Origin: Symbiodinium microadriaticum
Taxonomy: Eukaryota; Sar; Dinophyceae; Suessiales; Symbiodiniaceae
Reading direction: 5' to 3'
Assembly (NCBI GenBank): GCA_001939145.1
Contig: LSRX01001139.1
Coordinates: forward strand, 71,989-135,988
DNA: 64,000 nucleotides
Program-made: the position numbers and the translations under genes
The notes under the pieces: model-generated
Databases searched by the model: none
What the model was told of the DNA's origin: nothing
The model's input: the letters and a program-made list of their open reading frames with translations, nothing else
Part shown: piece by piece, positions 20,101 through 31,204 of the stretch
Layout of the letters: every line of letters begins with the position of its first letter
Numbering within the stretch: the stretch's first letter is position 1

Positions 20101-22825
20101 TCAGAGACAGCCTTGGCAACTGCACTCTCTGGCACAAGCAAGACATGAGAAGATACCCGCGGAAGCGGAGTCGGGTTCCGAGACCGCTGCAGATTGCAAT
20201 CGCTCTTCCATGGTTGACAGCTTTTGAGCCGCCGATTGGTGATTGTCCATGAGTTGCTGCAATGTGTAGCGCACGAAGCGGGTAGCCGTCTTTGATTCGA
20301 AAGCCCACCGGGACAGCGTGACCTTAAACTCATCAGGGTCGATGGTGCCCCCGCCGTCGTGGTCCAACATCCCGAACAGCTGCTCCAAGTCAGCCTGGCA
20401 TCCGACACGCTAACATATCAACTATGATGCCGCGCTCACACTTCCTGCTCAAGCATTCGGATCATGGTCGTTTACTCCTACCGATCCTACCAAGCTACCA
20501 AATGCTGATTCCAGGAGAACAGGCCTGATCTATGTCCATGACTCGAAGTCGGTTTTGGAACTCTCGCACTCTTCTAGCTCCATCTACAAGCTCTTGAAGA
20601 GTCAACTCGCCATCACCTCAACTGCGGCAGATGGTTTCACATCATGCAAAAAAAGAATGCTCTTGGAGGAGCAAAGCTGGTGCCTTTCAAGATCTATCTC
20701 ATGCCAAGATTCCGTCACCGTCGATCTCGGCAAACATCTTGTCTAATTTCCTCAAATCTTCTTCTTCGTTCTCCTCCATCTCCTGCGATGGATGCAGCAG
20801 TGATGCAACCGAACGTGTCAATTGATAGGTGCTTTTATAGTTCTTCTGTGCCACACTTGACTGCGGCCAATCACGCCACGACACGATTGCCATGTTCGTC
20901 ACATCCTTCGTGCGTTGCTCGGCGAATGTGTCCACCACCACAGCAACCACCAGATTCAGGACACCAAAGACAATGGTCAGGTGCGAACCTGACTTCTTGA
21001 AGGTTCATGGGAATCTGAGCCTCGCTGCCACATGTCTGGTTTTAGGAAGTATCGGGGCTGGCAGCTCACAAAGGACAATCATGTTTCCTGTGACCCTCCA
21101 TCTACTCAACTCTAAGTAAGAACTTGCAACACAGCACAACACCTGATTGGAATACAATGCAAAGGATGAGGGTTGCTACTGCCAAAAGTGGTGGAGATCT
21201 TTTCTCGTTGCAGGTGTGCAGACATGGCCTTGAGGATTCAGTTTTTTTGCACTCGCGCTCGAAGGTCAGTAGGGCTCTTGAGGATTCATACAGCGCTTGT
21301 AATTGCATGGGCGTGTTGTCCTTACCTCGCATTGAACCTAAAACAAGTGTATGACAAGTACGAGCTGAGTAGGGGAAAAGGGCCTCCTCTGCCAGTGGGC
21401 CAACCCACGCAAACCAAGCCAAGGAGTCTGAATCTCTGCAACAACTCCGCATCCGCAGAAACCTAGCACCTAACCTTGCCTGAAAACCATCTGCGGCAAT
21501 CTATCAAGCAACACGTCTGAACTGCAGTACGGAAGCCCATGAATATCACAATAGCCAGGGGAAACTCCTGTATCACCGGTACCGCCACTTCACCCCAGCT
21601 GTCTCCGGCGATAACGGTCTTGAAAATCAAGAGGTTGGCATTCATAACCTGGCTATGAATGAGCAGGTATTTGCAGCACAGCATGCCGTGTTGAGCTGCA
21701 CCATGTCTCCGCTACACGCACACCATGCATGTCTTGGCACAGAGTTCAAAGAGTTCGAACAGAAATCGCCACATTCCTGCCAATGATCCTTGGCGAATGG
21801 CAGTGACACAAACTGCTGAAAATCACTGGTTAATGCAAGTCACCTCCACCAAAGAAGGTATAACAGGCTGCAGCATCTCCACAGCCAACATGGCCCAAGA
21901 AGTCATAACAATAAAACCTCGCTACAGAGGTGCGCTCACTCTCAGGATTATTGCGGGTCTTTCATTTCGTACTGCTTCACAGCTGTCTTCGCGGGCCACG
22001 GAGCAGAACAGGAAACTCCAGCAAAGCGTCTTGAAACAGGATGCCGTCATCGAGATAAGCCTTGCCGACACTCACTGTCGTGCCGACCACGTCAAAAGCA
22101 ACAGCGTGCCGAGAAGTCATGCCCAATCGCCAAATCGACACATCTGCTTCACGTAGGATGGCAGAACCGCACACTTCTGACTCCGCCAGGCCACTTGCGA
22201 AGCTCTTTGAGCATGCTAAACTTGCGGAAGAGACGGAAAAGCCTCGTCGAGACAGGAAAGCTGCACCAAGCTTTGGACAAGGCACGGCATCACACGTCTT
22301 GCGCACCTCATGATGCGGACCACGCGCAGCGGTCGCAGCACTGCCACGCCTGCACTACCGGAAACCCCCAAAGGCGTCGGTTTGCCTAAATCCTGCGCAA
22401 AAACCGGTACTGACTGCAGCCGAAACTGCTGTCTAAGGACACGCCGACAAACTTAAGCGTGAGCTGCAGAACTCCAGATCCAACAATGATGATGTCCAGA
22501 AGTGTCCAGGGTTCCTTCGTGAACACGTGACAGGATCCAAGAAGGAATTAGCAGATAATCCGTGCAAGTAGTGCCGACGGGCAGCTTTTAGAACTGCACA
22601 TCGGCGCACCGCAAAGACGGCCCCAAGCTCCAAAGCCTTTCAGCAAGATTCAGCAAGCCGAAGCCTCCCTTGCTCTTTTGCTCTGTTCGTTCAAAACCGA
22701 GTCACGTATATGCAGAGGCAAAGGCCGGAGCCGACCTCTAACCACACCGGCGCGACACCTCCCACTGCCCTTAAATCAATGTCAAGGCAGGTGAAGGCCA
22801 CGTCGATAATGATCGTGATGCCTGG
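20101..22825 (-). CDS. Voltage-gated cation channel domain with two EF-hands (host gene, multi-exon)
   Basis: Exons in sense order: a tentative S1 (about 22825-22769, ITIIIDVAFTCLDID), S3 (22514-22441, EPWTLLDIIIVGSGVLQL), S4 (about 22258-22190, TRLFRLFRKFSMLKEL), S5 (about 21919-21840, FIVMTSWAMLAVEMLQPV), pore loop (21648-21537, KTVIAGDSWGEVAVP), S6 (20988-20891, FGVLNLVVAVVVDTFAEQR), EF-hand 1 split over 20782-20713 and 20616-20525, and EF-hand 2 (from 20394, DHDGGGTIDPDE). Both EF loops have the Asp/Glu positions of calcium binders once spliced. Introns join in frame only with GC or GA donors. The product should be a membrane cation channel tuned by cytosolic calcium; single-domain EF-hand channels are abundant in dinoflagellates. 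S2, the amino end and the exact 3' end were not found. The gene follows the LINE on the same strand and shows no sign of decay. Confidence 0.82.
20395..20524 (-). other. Intron, GC-AG, ion-channel gene
   Basis: Donor CAG|GC, acceptor AG|GCT, 130 bases. It joins VMDIDQ to ADLEQLFGMLDHD in frame just before EF-hand 2. Confidence 0.7.
20617..20712 (-). other. Intron, GA-AG, inside EF-hand loop 1
   Basis: Donor GACG|GAAT, acceptor TGAG|GTGAT, 96 bases. Splicing at GA gives the 12-residue loop D-G-D-G-D-G-E-L-T-L-Q-E, a perfect calcium-binding loop; no GT or GC donor nearby does so. Confidence 0.72.
20783..20890 (-). other. Intron, GC-AG, between S6 and EF-hand 1
   Basis: Donor AACATG|GC, acceptor CGCAG|GAG, 108 bases, phase 0. 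It contains no in-frame stop, so an unspliced reading would also stay open, but the inserted residues do not fit the channel family. Confidence 0.6.
20989..21536 (-). other. Intron, GC-AG, between pore loop and S6
   Basis: Donor ATGG|GC, acceptor TCAG|GTTCGC, 548 bases. It joins the pore exon (112 bases) to the S6 exon (98 bases) in frame, giving IFMGSHLTIVFGVLN as expected for the channel family. Confidence 0.72.
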
Positions 22826-23944
22826 CACGACTCTTTGCAAGACACTAAGCTCACACCGCCTATAGAGTGTACGCTATTGCTTTCCACCGGGCCAAGACAC
22901 CTGTGAAGAGATCCCAATACGTGGACTTGAGCATTCTCCGCAGTTGTAGCTGCCACGGTGATGGCATCTTGTTGCCACTGCTGAGAGTCCTGTCGACGGC
23001 TTTCTGCGCCAGCAAATCCTACACACCCTAAACCTCGTCCGAAACGGACCACGGGAAATGCAGTAGCGTAAGTCCTGGAATATTGCATTTTGAGAAACCT
23101 GGAACTTGGCGTCAGTGCCTTGGCTCGCCACATCGTTTGACTCAAGTTGCCGTTGCATTGCCACCATGTCTAGCTGTATGTCATTGTGTGTTTGCTCGTG
23201 CTGTCATGTGTTGGTCACGCAGTCAACGTAGTCTCTCTCCTGGCCATGCACAGGGCTGAAAAGCTACCTGACTGTGAGTTCTGACTTTACCACCGCTAAA
23301 ACTTGATTGACCTGGGACCCCGTGATGGTGGTCTCACTGAACAAAAACATCCAGCAACTCCGTGCTACGAGTTAACAGGGTAGATGCCCGAACAACAGGC
23401 TGGATCTTACCCTTGCCGTGTTCGGTGCGTGGCAGTGGTTGTGCAGTAGGATGTGCAGTAGGATGACAAGCCCGGGGGAACGGCCGACAAAGAGAAAACT
23501 TGCAACCACTGATGGACACGCTGTCATGGGCTATCGGCTATCCTCAATCTTGCTGGTTTTCGCTGGATGCACGACGTGCAGCCAATCAGTTCGGTCGAGT
23601 TGAAATTGGACGTTGGAACGACAGCACATCCGAGTGTGGCCGAGGGCCCCAAAACCGTCTATCCGGTCTTGGCTATGTATACTATGTAGGGAAGGTTGCG
23701 ATCAACCGGTTCACTTTTGCCATGTTAGACATCCCATCCGACTTCTTTCAAACTACTTTCCGAGCGTGCAACCCACGCACGGGAACAAAAACAACTCGAA
23801 GCATGCGGCCAATGGAAACGGCAACGCAATGAGCGATATCGACACCATTTCCAGATCAGTCAGTGGGGCGCACTACGATGAATCGAAACCGTATGCCTTC
23901 CATGAAAGCAGAAGCCGTGTGTTCACTTCTGCTCCGGAGTCCAA
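22826..23944. other. Possible 5' part of the ion-channel gene; otherwise unassigned
   Basis: A minus-strand open segment at about 23167-23060 (MVAMQRQLESNDVASQG, then TDAKFQVSQNAIFQD) could be an amino-terminal coiled-coil exon of the channel. The rest, including 23168-23944, shows no recognisable coding or element sequence apart from ATGAAAGCAKAAGCCGTGTG, which occurs twice (23902 and 23970). Confidence 0.35.
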
Positions 23945-23968
23945 CGACGTTAAGCATTCATGCTCGCT
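23945..23968 (+). repeat. 24-base direct repeat, left copy
   Basis: One mismatch to 27485-27508 in the same orientation. It is followed by TATGAAAGC, which is not shared by the right copy. Chance alone should not produce such a match in 64 kb. Confidence 0.65.
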
Positions 23969-24225
23969 TATGAAAGCATAAGCCGTGTGTTTCAAAACTT
24001 CCTGCGGAGCCGTTGTCGAAGGTGGAATCTCGGCATTGGTTTACCGAATGCAACAGCCTACGTAGCTTACGACGCCTCCGCCACCATTGCCGGTCATCAG
24101 CGAAGAATAACCTGCCAGGCTTTGCGAATGCGCTGGTCCGGAAAAAAAAGAAACTGCAACGGGGCTTCTGCCGCGATGACATTCGCCCTGCTGTCCTAGC
24201 TGCCCTAGCTGAATGTCGGGCGGAT

Positions 24226-24800
24226 GGATGCGGCTGTAGTCTCTTGCAAGTAGTAAGCCAGGGTGTCATTGCAAATCACATGATCGGCGTTCCTTGCTTA
24301 TGCACACACCGCTCCGCCCCCTCGCAATGATCCCGGCGTCAGCCAAAGATGTGAGGGAACTCCCAAAGCACCCAGCATCTTGTCCCATCGCCGCCTGTAC
24401 ACGCCTGCGGAGCCGCCGTGAGACAGGTAGGCGATGATCCATGAAGGCCCAACAGCTTCGGTATGCTGTATCCGCGCTCCACGGTCCTTCCATGGCGTCC
24501 TCTGCAGTCGCATAGCGCCAAGCACTTCTCCAATCATCGTTATCGAATAAAAGCAAAGCAGCATCACGCAGGTCCATCTTTTCCAGCCGCGCGAAAAGCC
24601 TGTAGCTGCCGTCGCCTTCACCGGAGCTTCCGGCATTGGAGGCCGGTGCTGCAGCAGCTCAAGCCGCTCCCATCGAGAGACATAGTCCCACGCTGGCCTC
24701 ATCACGGGCCGAGCTGAGGCATGCAGCCTGTGCGCATGCGCCAGGAGCTGTCGGTAGTCAGGGTCCCCGCATCGTACATCACCTTTGTCACCAGCAGGCT
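24226..24800 (-). pseudogene. Tyrosine recombinase remnant
   Basis: The frame at 24705-24298 contains WERLELLQHRPPMPEA, WKRWTCVMLLCFYSITMIGEVL (positions 41-62), VYRRRWDKMLGALGV (102-116) and LTPGSLRGGGAV (122-133). This is the layout of the catalytic domain in dinoflagellate tyrosine-recombinase elements. The first catalytic Arg, expected before I-G-E, is Met57 (codon 24537-24535); the second (Arg128, SLRGGG) remains. The nucleophile Tyr lies in TLAYYLQE, which is in another frame at about 24267-24240. This copy cannot be active. It would have cut and rejoined DNA to integrate the element. Confidence 0.68.
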
Positions 24801-25032
24801 GGGGACTGCAGTCTTCGGCTCAACCAGTTCGATTTCGCTCAGGCAAACAGGAGCCTGCGGCTGCGATGACCTTGTCCAGGGTGACTCGCCTCGCCCAACC
24901 TTGGACCGCTGACTTTAGCACACCTCGCGATGTCCAGCTTCCGGCGATCAGGAAACAGCCCTGCGTCCTGCACCAAGGCGGCAGCGGGCAGAGCATTGAG
25001 CTTTTTGGGAAGGGCTCAGCTAGCAGGCCAGG

Positions 25033-25596
25033 CTACACCTCGTAGGGGGCAGCGTCCACGAAGAACTTTGTGACAAACTTGGTGCATGCAACGCATAGAT
25101 TGAACACCCAGTCGCCACTTCCTCGCGAACTTCGTTGCCTTGCGCCACGGGGTGCCAAACCGCAAAAGTCAGCTTGTAGTCGGCTATAAAGATCCGCTAG
25201 CTCCAGCTCTGAAGACTTCGCAGATGGCTTTTTGGACCTCGTCCTGATCATTCCTGATCCTTGTGGGAAGTCGAGCCCTGCGCCACCCAGTCGGTAGCAC
25301 TCGGCATCGCCCTGCTTGGTCACGGGCTTTGGAAGGACGCAGCCGAAAGTTTCAGCGGTGGCTCGCTGCTTCCGAGCCAACTTCTCAAACCCTCGCACGC
25401 AGAAAGCAACGAGAACATACTTGCTCCCCTCCCAACTCTCGGTGCTGTGGAGGAGGTACGGATCGAACAGCACAGGGCCTCTCTGCAAAGAAAGCACTTC
25501 GCCGGGGACAGCTGCGCACGAAACCTCCCTATAACATCTTGGCCTCCAGGGGCCTCCAGCACTCGCTCGCAATCCACTGAGCCACTTCCCTCGCAA
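25033..25596 (-). pseudogene. Dioxygenase-like HSTESW domain fragment of the element
   Basis: Residues 43-72 read LFDPYLLHSTESW (His50 to Trp55), then EGSKYVLVAFCVRGFEKL. The H-x-T-x-x-W-x-G-x-(R/K)-x-V-L-V-A-F pattern recurs next to the recombinase or reverse transcriptase in dinoflagellate elements as I know them. It recalls the last iron-binding His and the oxoglutarate-binding basic residue of 2OG-Fe(II) dioxygenases, though here the basic residue is Lys59. That assignment is inference. The first HxD pair was not located, and the flanks look decayed. Confidence 0.42.
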
Positions 25597-27210
25597 AACG
25601 CAGGGAACTCAAACACTTCTCTTCCATCCTTGTCTAGGAAGCGCAAGGGATCGAACTCCGGCCGGCCCACACGCCGACACCCATCGACTGTCCATGATCT
25701 TGGTGCGGTGCTCCTCTCCAGGCTCTGGGGCCCGATGCTTGGCGAAGCTGGCCAGGGCTGTCCTGGTTCCAAATGCATCTCCTGAGCCAGCAGCCAATTG
25801 CCGCCGTCCAGAGAGCTTTGATCCAGAGCACACAGCATCAAACACGCTTTGCATTTTTTTTGCCCTCCAACAAACCGTGCAGGGCTCCTGCCGTCTGCCA
25901 TCCCCACACACGGTCCTGTGCTCCAGCCAGCCTCGGCTCGTCATGGTAACACCGTCCATGCCGGCTGCTGAAGTCCTCTGCCAGGGGCTTCAGGACGCTC
26001 GGTGAGGGTCGCCAGAAAGGCGGTCAGCTTCGCATACGCCGCCGCCTTAGACCCCCCGCTCGCACTCGACTTCCATCCCTTCTCCTCGCTCCAGCAGGTC
26101 CTCCAAGCTTCCCCGCTTTCTTGCTGCGAGCCAGCTTGCACAAGATCTCCGTCATCTTCGTTGACCATCCCCGAGCCCTTCGCCTTCTCGGGCTCCGCGT
26201 CTTCCGTCTCCGCAAGGGCGGAGCCTTGGCCCCAGCTCCGTCTCCGAGACGCCAGCCAACTCGCGGGCCGAGGCCACGAATGGCAGGCTTGGCTTTCGGC
26301 CGCGCTCCAGGCCTCGTGGCCTTTGTCGTGGCTCGCGGCGTTTGTGGGGGTCTGCAGCTAGCAGCTTTGTGTGAACGGCGTGGCTCAAAGCTTGCCTGGG
26401 TAGGTACCTTCGATCTGCTTGCCGATGCCATGCATTGTGAGGCACCGCCTGGGCTTCCGATTCGATCTCGCCCAAGAGCGAACATGACTGCACCGCACCC
26501 GCAGCCTCCAAGTGAAAAGCACCAAAGGTGTAATGCAAAACACTTTCAGGCGTCCGGCTGAGCAAGAACGCTCGCAGGTCGAACTAGCTCTCGTCGCCGA
26601 AGAGTTCCTCCTCCAGATCCCTCGCCCATCCCACGACCGCTTCAGCTTGCGGCATCTAGTCCGCCCCCTTCTCTGCAGGCAACAAGTCACGCTAATGAGG
26701 AGGGGGACCAATTTCCAACTCCGCCTCGGTCTGCTGACTCAAGGTATTCAGGATCGGAGCACCGACCGGCCAGGCGTAACCAGCAGTCTGCAGAGCAAGG
26801 GAAGTCTCCCACCACGAAGGGGGGCCGATGAAGATGGAGCGGCCCCACTTCACTTATATAACGGGCCCAAACTTGGAGTAAGCCCTCGCTTCCTCAAAGA
26901 TCACTCCGTCGTAGGCCGGAGCGAGACTTTGTCTTGATCGGACGTGCCCCGGTGCTCGCCTCGACAGCTCGGCCCAAGAAATTTCCAATTTCGACGGCCA
27001 CCGCCACATGTGCCGGATCTCGGCGCTCCGGCTTGGACTAGGAAGCAAGTGCAGGATTAGGGCTCGGGGGATGCAGATACACGGATCAAGCGGTTAGGGG
27101 TACCTGGCAACGGTGTGCTGCTCGCGGATTGGGCCCCAACAATTCAATCCCGCCGCTTCCAAAGCATCGACTCGGCGAGTGAAAGAGAGGCCGCAAGAGC
27201 CCGCGCTATC

Positions 27211-27474
27211 CTATACCACGCGCCTGACGCAGAAAGTGCAGCCGGTGAGGAAGCCCAAATCGAGGAGTGGCCCAATCAAGAGGCCAATGCAAAGGCCCAG
27301 GCAAACGGAGGGTAGGTCTACAGTCCAAGAGTCGCTCTCCAAAAGAGGGGGCAGCGGGCAACCAGGAACGAGCCCCGAATCCTCGAACACAACCTGCTTC
27401 GCAACTCCGAACAGAAGTCCACTCAGCCCTCCCGTAGCACCAGCTACGGCTACAGTAAGGCCCCGAGCCATCAA
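27211..27474 (-). CDS. Small protein with membrane segment, element-associated
   Basis: 87 codons. A Gly-rich start (AVAGATGGLSGLLFG) is followed by CLGLCIGLLIGPLLDLGFL (58-76), a good transmembrane helix, and a Cys/Arg-rich end. Small frames of this sort precede tyrosine-recombinase elements in dinoflagellates as I remember them. I assign no function. Confidence 0.35.
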   Translation of the reverse strand: MMARGLTVAVAGATGGLSGLLFGVAKQVVFEDSGLVPGCPLPPLLESDSWTVDLPSVCLGLCIGLLIGPLLDLGFLTGCTFCVRRVV

Positions 27475-27484
27475 ATCTGCACAG

Positions 27485-27508
27485 CGACGTTACGCATTCA
27501 TGCTCGCT
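27485..27508 (+). repeat. 24-base direct repeat, right copy
   Basis: 23 of 24 identical to 23945-23968, same orientation; it marks the outer limit of the tyrosine-recombinase element. Confidence 0.65.
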
Positions 27509-30500
27509 CAACAGTTTGGTGCAACACACGAAACATTCGCTCCGACTGCCGCAAAACCAACGGCAGGATCTGTAGCAACCAGCCAATTCGTCGCAGATAC
27601 TGCAGATTGGCATGGTCTGTTCAGCCGATCTCGTTCAAAGGTCACCAGTTCTCGCACCCTGTCCTCACCGCAGGTTACAAATGTGAAGCTGTCAAGTTCA
27701 AGCAAATTGATGTGACAATGGTGTGGAGGGCCGGTGAAGTGATGGCTCGTCCGGTCCGTGGGAACCCAGCCTCAGCTTGCAAGGCTCCACGAAGTCCTTG
27801 ATGCTCTGAAGCTTGAACTCTGCAGCGCAATGAGTTGAATAGATATAATGGACGCAGGGCATTGCGACATTCGACGAGCGAAATCAAATCACTGAGAGTG
27901 GCTTGGAGGAAACCTCACAGCTGATTCTAAAGAAGCACCGGTTGAACCGCCGACGGAAAGGACCTCTCCAAGATCAATGGTGTCGGCCGTTTCGACGAGC
28001 ATCAGGAAGGGGCGCCAAGCAGAGTAAGCTTGTAGGTGACAGGTTGGTGCAAGGTCGCAATGTATAGGCGATGCACAGCAATGCCACGCCCATCATAATG
28101 ATGCAATCATGGCATAAACGCCACGACCTCTATTCCGATTGGATGGCCCATCAACATCATTCATTCGGCTCTGTCTCGCCAGCACAGAAAAGAATGTAGC
28201 GCTCACTAAGATGGACACCCGCTGCCGATCTTCATACTTACTATACTCTTACTATAATGCCGCTCCTTGGCCGATCTGGGAAAGAAAAAGTAACGGACCC
28301 CAGAGCCCATCAGGCCTCTTCGTGTGTAACTAGAGGAGAAAATCCCCAGCCCAACAAGGAACTGCGAACTCATGAAACTTGGCAAATCTGACCACCAACT
28401 TCTCGAGTCAATCGCGCCCCCGGATCGCTAAAGGACTTATGCTCTCGGAGACGAAGGATGGTGTTAAGTGACGATTGGTTTCGGAAGCACCTCCCTGAAG
28501 GCAAATCGTGTTTTTTCGGCGATCCGGATACACATGCTTAGACGACATGCACATTCAGCATATCGAAACAACAAGACTGCGCATCAAACATCATTCACGA
28601 CGCAAGGCACTGTACGGAAAGAACGCCTCGATACTAATTGCATACGGGTGTAGAAGTGTGCCTCTGCAGAGGGCCAGGCCTCGAGTTGCGAACAAGTTCG
28701 CTGCAGCGCAAATTCCCAAGCACGTCTTGGAATGTTCCCGCGAAGCCTTCCTCCTAGCCGCCCTAGCCCGGCACTCTCGAAGGACCCCGCTATAAATATC
28801 AACTGCTCGGCTGCAGCACAGAAACGAGTCGAGCTTTTATCAAGGCTGGCTTGCATATTGTCGATATCAAGGTCTGTCATCCCGAGCATCTCATTAGCAC
28901 AAGTGTTGCTCAAGTGCTTGTGCGGCTGTATGCTTGCAGGCTGCCTTGGATGATGGAGGCGGGGACGGTTGCTTGCCATCCCAAATGTCACCTGCATGAG
29001 CTCGGCACGAAACCCTCGTCACCCGATGCAGCACAAGTCAAACATGGAGGTCTGCACAAGACCACGTAAAAGGCACGTGCAAGGACGTGCGCGACCTCTC
29101 CTACCACGCACATGAGCACTGGCCCCTTCCGGACCTCCGGCATCATCCACAGCTCATAGCTGCTAATCCTTCCCTCAGAGGGGGGTGAGTGGGTTTAGGC
29201 TTGGATCTGTTCCAATCCTCCCTCCCCGGTGGGTGTGTTCGGGTTTGGGTTTGGACAGTTTGGACCTGTTCAATCCTTGATCCTGCCGGCGATTTTTGGT
29301 TGTGCGGTCTGGCCTTGACCAGAATGGCGACAGCCACAAGCAGCACGACAAGGCCATCGTGGCAGCCGCACTTGCCTGGCCCTCCCACCCTCCATGGGCC
29401 AGGGCTGGGGGGAACGCCGCACATCGCCCAATAACAATTGGGACACGAAGCGATAAACGAATCAGTGAATATGCCGAGACGGCGTGTGCGCGCTCGACAG
29501 TGAAACTCGCACTGAGCCCACCGATACGCTTTGATCAGACTACCTCCACGATCAGTCTGCCGCCACCAATCGTCCCCTCCACTTGTTTTTGAGTTGAGAT
29601 TCGCCTAAGCAGAGCAAGCATCGCCTCCTGCAGCCTCATCGTTGCTCGTGGCTTCATGTGCCTGGCCGACGCTTCCAAATGGAGACCCCCGGCAAACGCT
29701 TGTGTCACTCGCGCCTCGGCAGGGACTTCGCCCGAAGTGCTTTGGCCCGTCAACCTGGTGCTAGGACGGTCTGGGCTTGGGCTGTGTGGGATGCCAACGG
29801 TTTGCTTAAACATCCGCACCTCAACTGTGCGGGTTCGCCAGACATCTGGAGCCCTTAACTTCACAGGCTGGTGCAAAAGTTCTGTTGAGATCACACCACT
29901 GATCGTGACAATTATGACACAAAGTGATCTTCGTGGCCTCGTCGTCAGCGTTGTTCATGCCACGTCTTCAGGAGCGACCACGTGAAACATCGCAAACTCT
30001 CGACCTCCCTTGAGGAGGCTTGAGCTGACGCGGCCGCAGGATGAACTCCGATCGAAGAAACGGAACTCGGGCGCTGGAAGTGGGAGAAGACAGGATGGGG
30101 GAGGGGTCGGGCACAGTGCTGGCCTGCCGCGTTTCCGCTGCCTTGGCATCTGGCATTCCGTCATAAATAATGCAGATCTGAAGTCCCGAACCCGAGGATG
30201 GCACTGCTCCAAATATATATCCCGACTGGTACCTGTCTCCCGGCATTTAGCGTGTGCATGCCGGCTTCTAAGTCAGAAAACAAGCAGGCATCACGCGCGC
30301 CCGACTTCAAACCCGGCGGCTCCTTCTTTCGGCCTCGCCACCTTGACACCCAGCAAAGCAGGAATGAAAACCGGAACCGCGGACTTGTCGTCTTGGTGGT
30401 GAACTGCGCACGTATTGCGACCTGACAGAAGGAAGACAAAGACTGTTCACATCTGTTCAGTGGGCTCGACAGTCCGAGGCCATGGCACCGTCGATAAGCA

Positions 30501-31204
30501 CTTCACCCCTGGCCTCAACACGGCTGGTATGAGGCTAAAGCAGCAGGCATCGTTTTTCTGCGCAGTGCTTGCGGGATCTTGCGGGGCACGAAAGACAGAA
30601 GGACAGGAATAACAGCTCCAACTAAAATTCAAGAGCATGGGACATTCCCAAGTACATATGGAGAGATCTGAGAAAATGTTTTTGGCGATCGAGATACTAC
30701 TAGTACCACTACAGCAACAGCAACGGCCACAACAACAATTTTGCAATTGAACGCTGCGCGAGCGGACTCCACGCTTGGCGGCACTAGGCCCGTACTGTTT
30801 CAGCCGTCGAGCACATGAGGCCCTGTCCCCGTCTCCACCGTGCAGGATAGCCCGCGACGGCCGCCTCGTATCCGCTTGGACCGACAAGCACATGAGAGGT
30901 TCGAGGGACCTCCACACAGCAGGACCACGGTCGGAGCCAGCTGCGAAAGCGGGGCATGGTCAGTACCTGAACATGAAAGCTAGCGAAGCATGAGGCAGTC
31001 CAGCTTCATCTGATCGGATGGCATCATGTAGACTTTTTGTTTCAGCAGACACAGCCGCGACGGTGTGCAATCGGCAGCCTCTGCAGTCTTGCCGTCAAGT
31101 TTCAAGTGTCAAAAATTCGCACTGATTAGGCCGAGCCACTGTAGTGCTGAAAAATAAGCATGCGCAGCCCGAGGCTCCTTTGCAAATGACGTTTCCGTGC
31201 CAGC
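27509..31204. other. Stretch without a recognisable gene
   Basis: Short overlapping frames only. Minus-strand segments near 28890-28700 (DLDIDNMQASLDKSSTRF) and 29740-29560 (LQEAMLALLRRISTQKQVEG) have believable helical composition and may be host exons. 29170-29280 is a GGGTTTGG-rich patch. 30695-30735 is CAACAG/ACAACA-rich. No family could be assigned. Confidence 0.35.

Larger units (their letters stand above)
23945..27508 (-). mobile_element. Decayed tyrosine-recombinase element (Crypton- or DIRS-like)
   Basis: A region of about 3.6 kb bracketed by a 24-base direct repeat (23945-23968 and 27485-27508, 23 of 24 identical). In minus-strand order it holds a small membrane-type frame (27474-27211), a basic region (26.7-26.0 kb), a segment with a HSTESW motif (25.6-25.0 kb) and a tyrosine recombinase remnant (24.8-24.2 kb). 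No reverse transcriptase was found, so either it was deleted or this is a Crypton-like DNA element. Frames are broken in several places. Confidence 0.55.
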
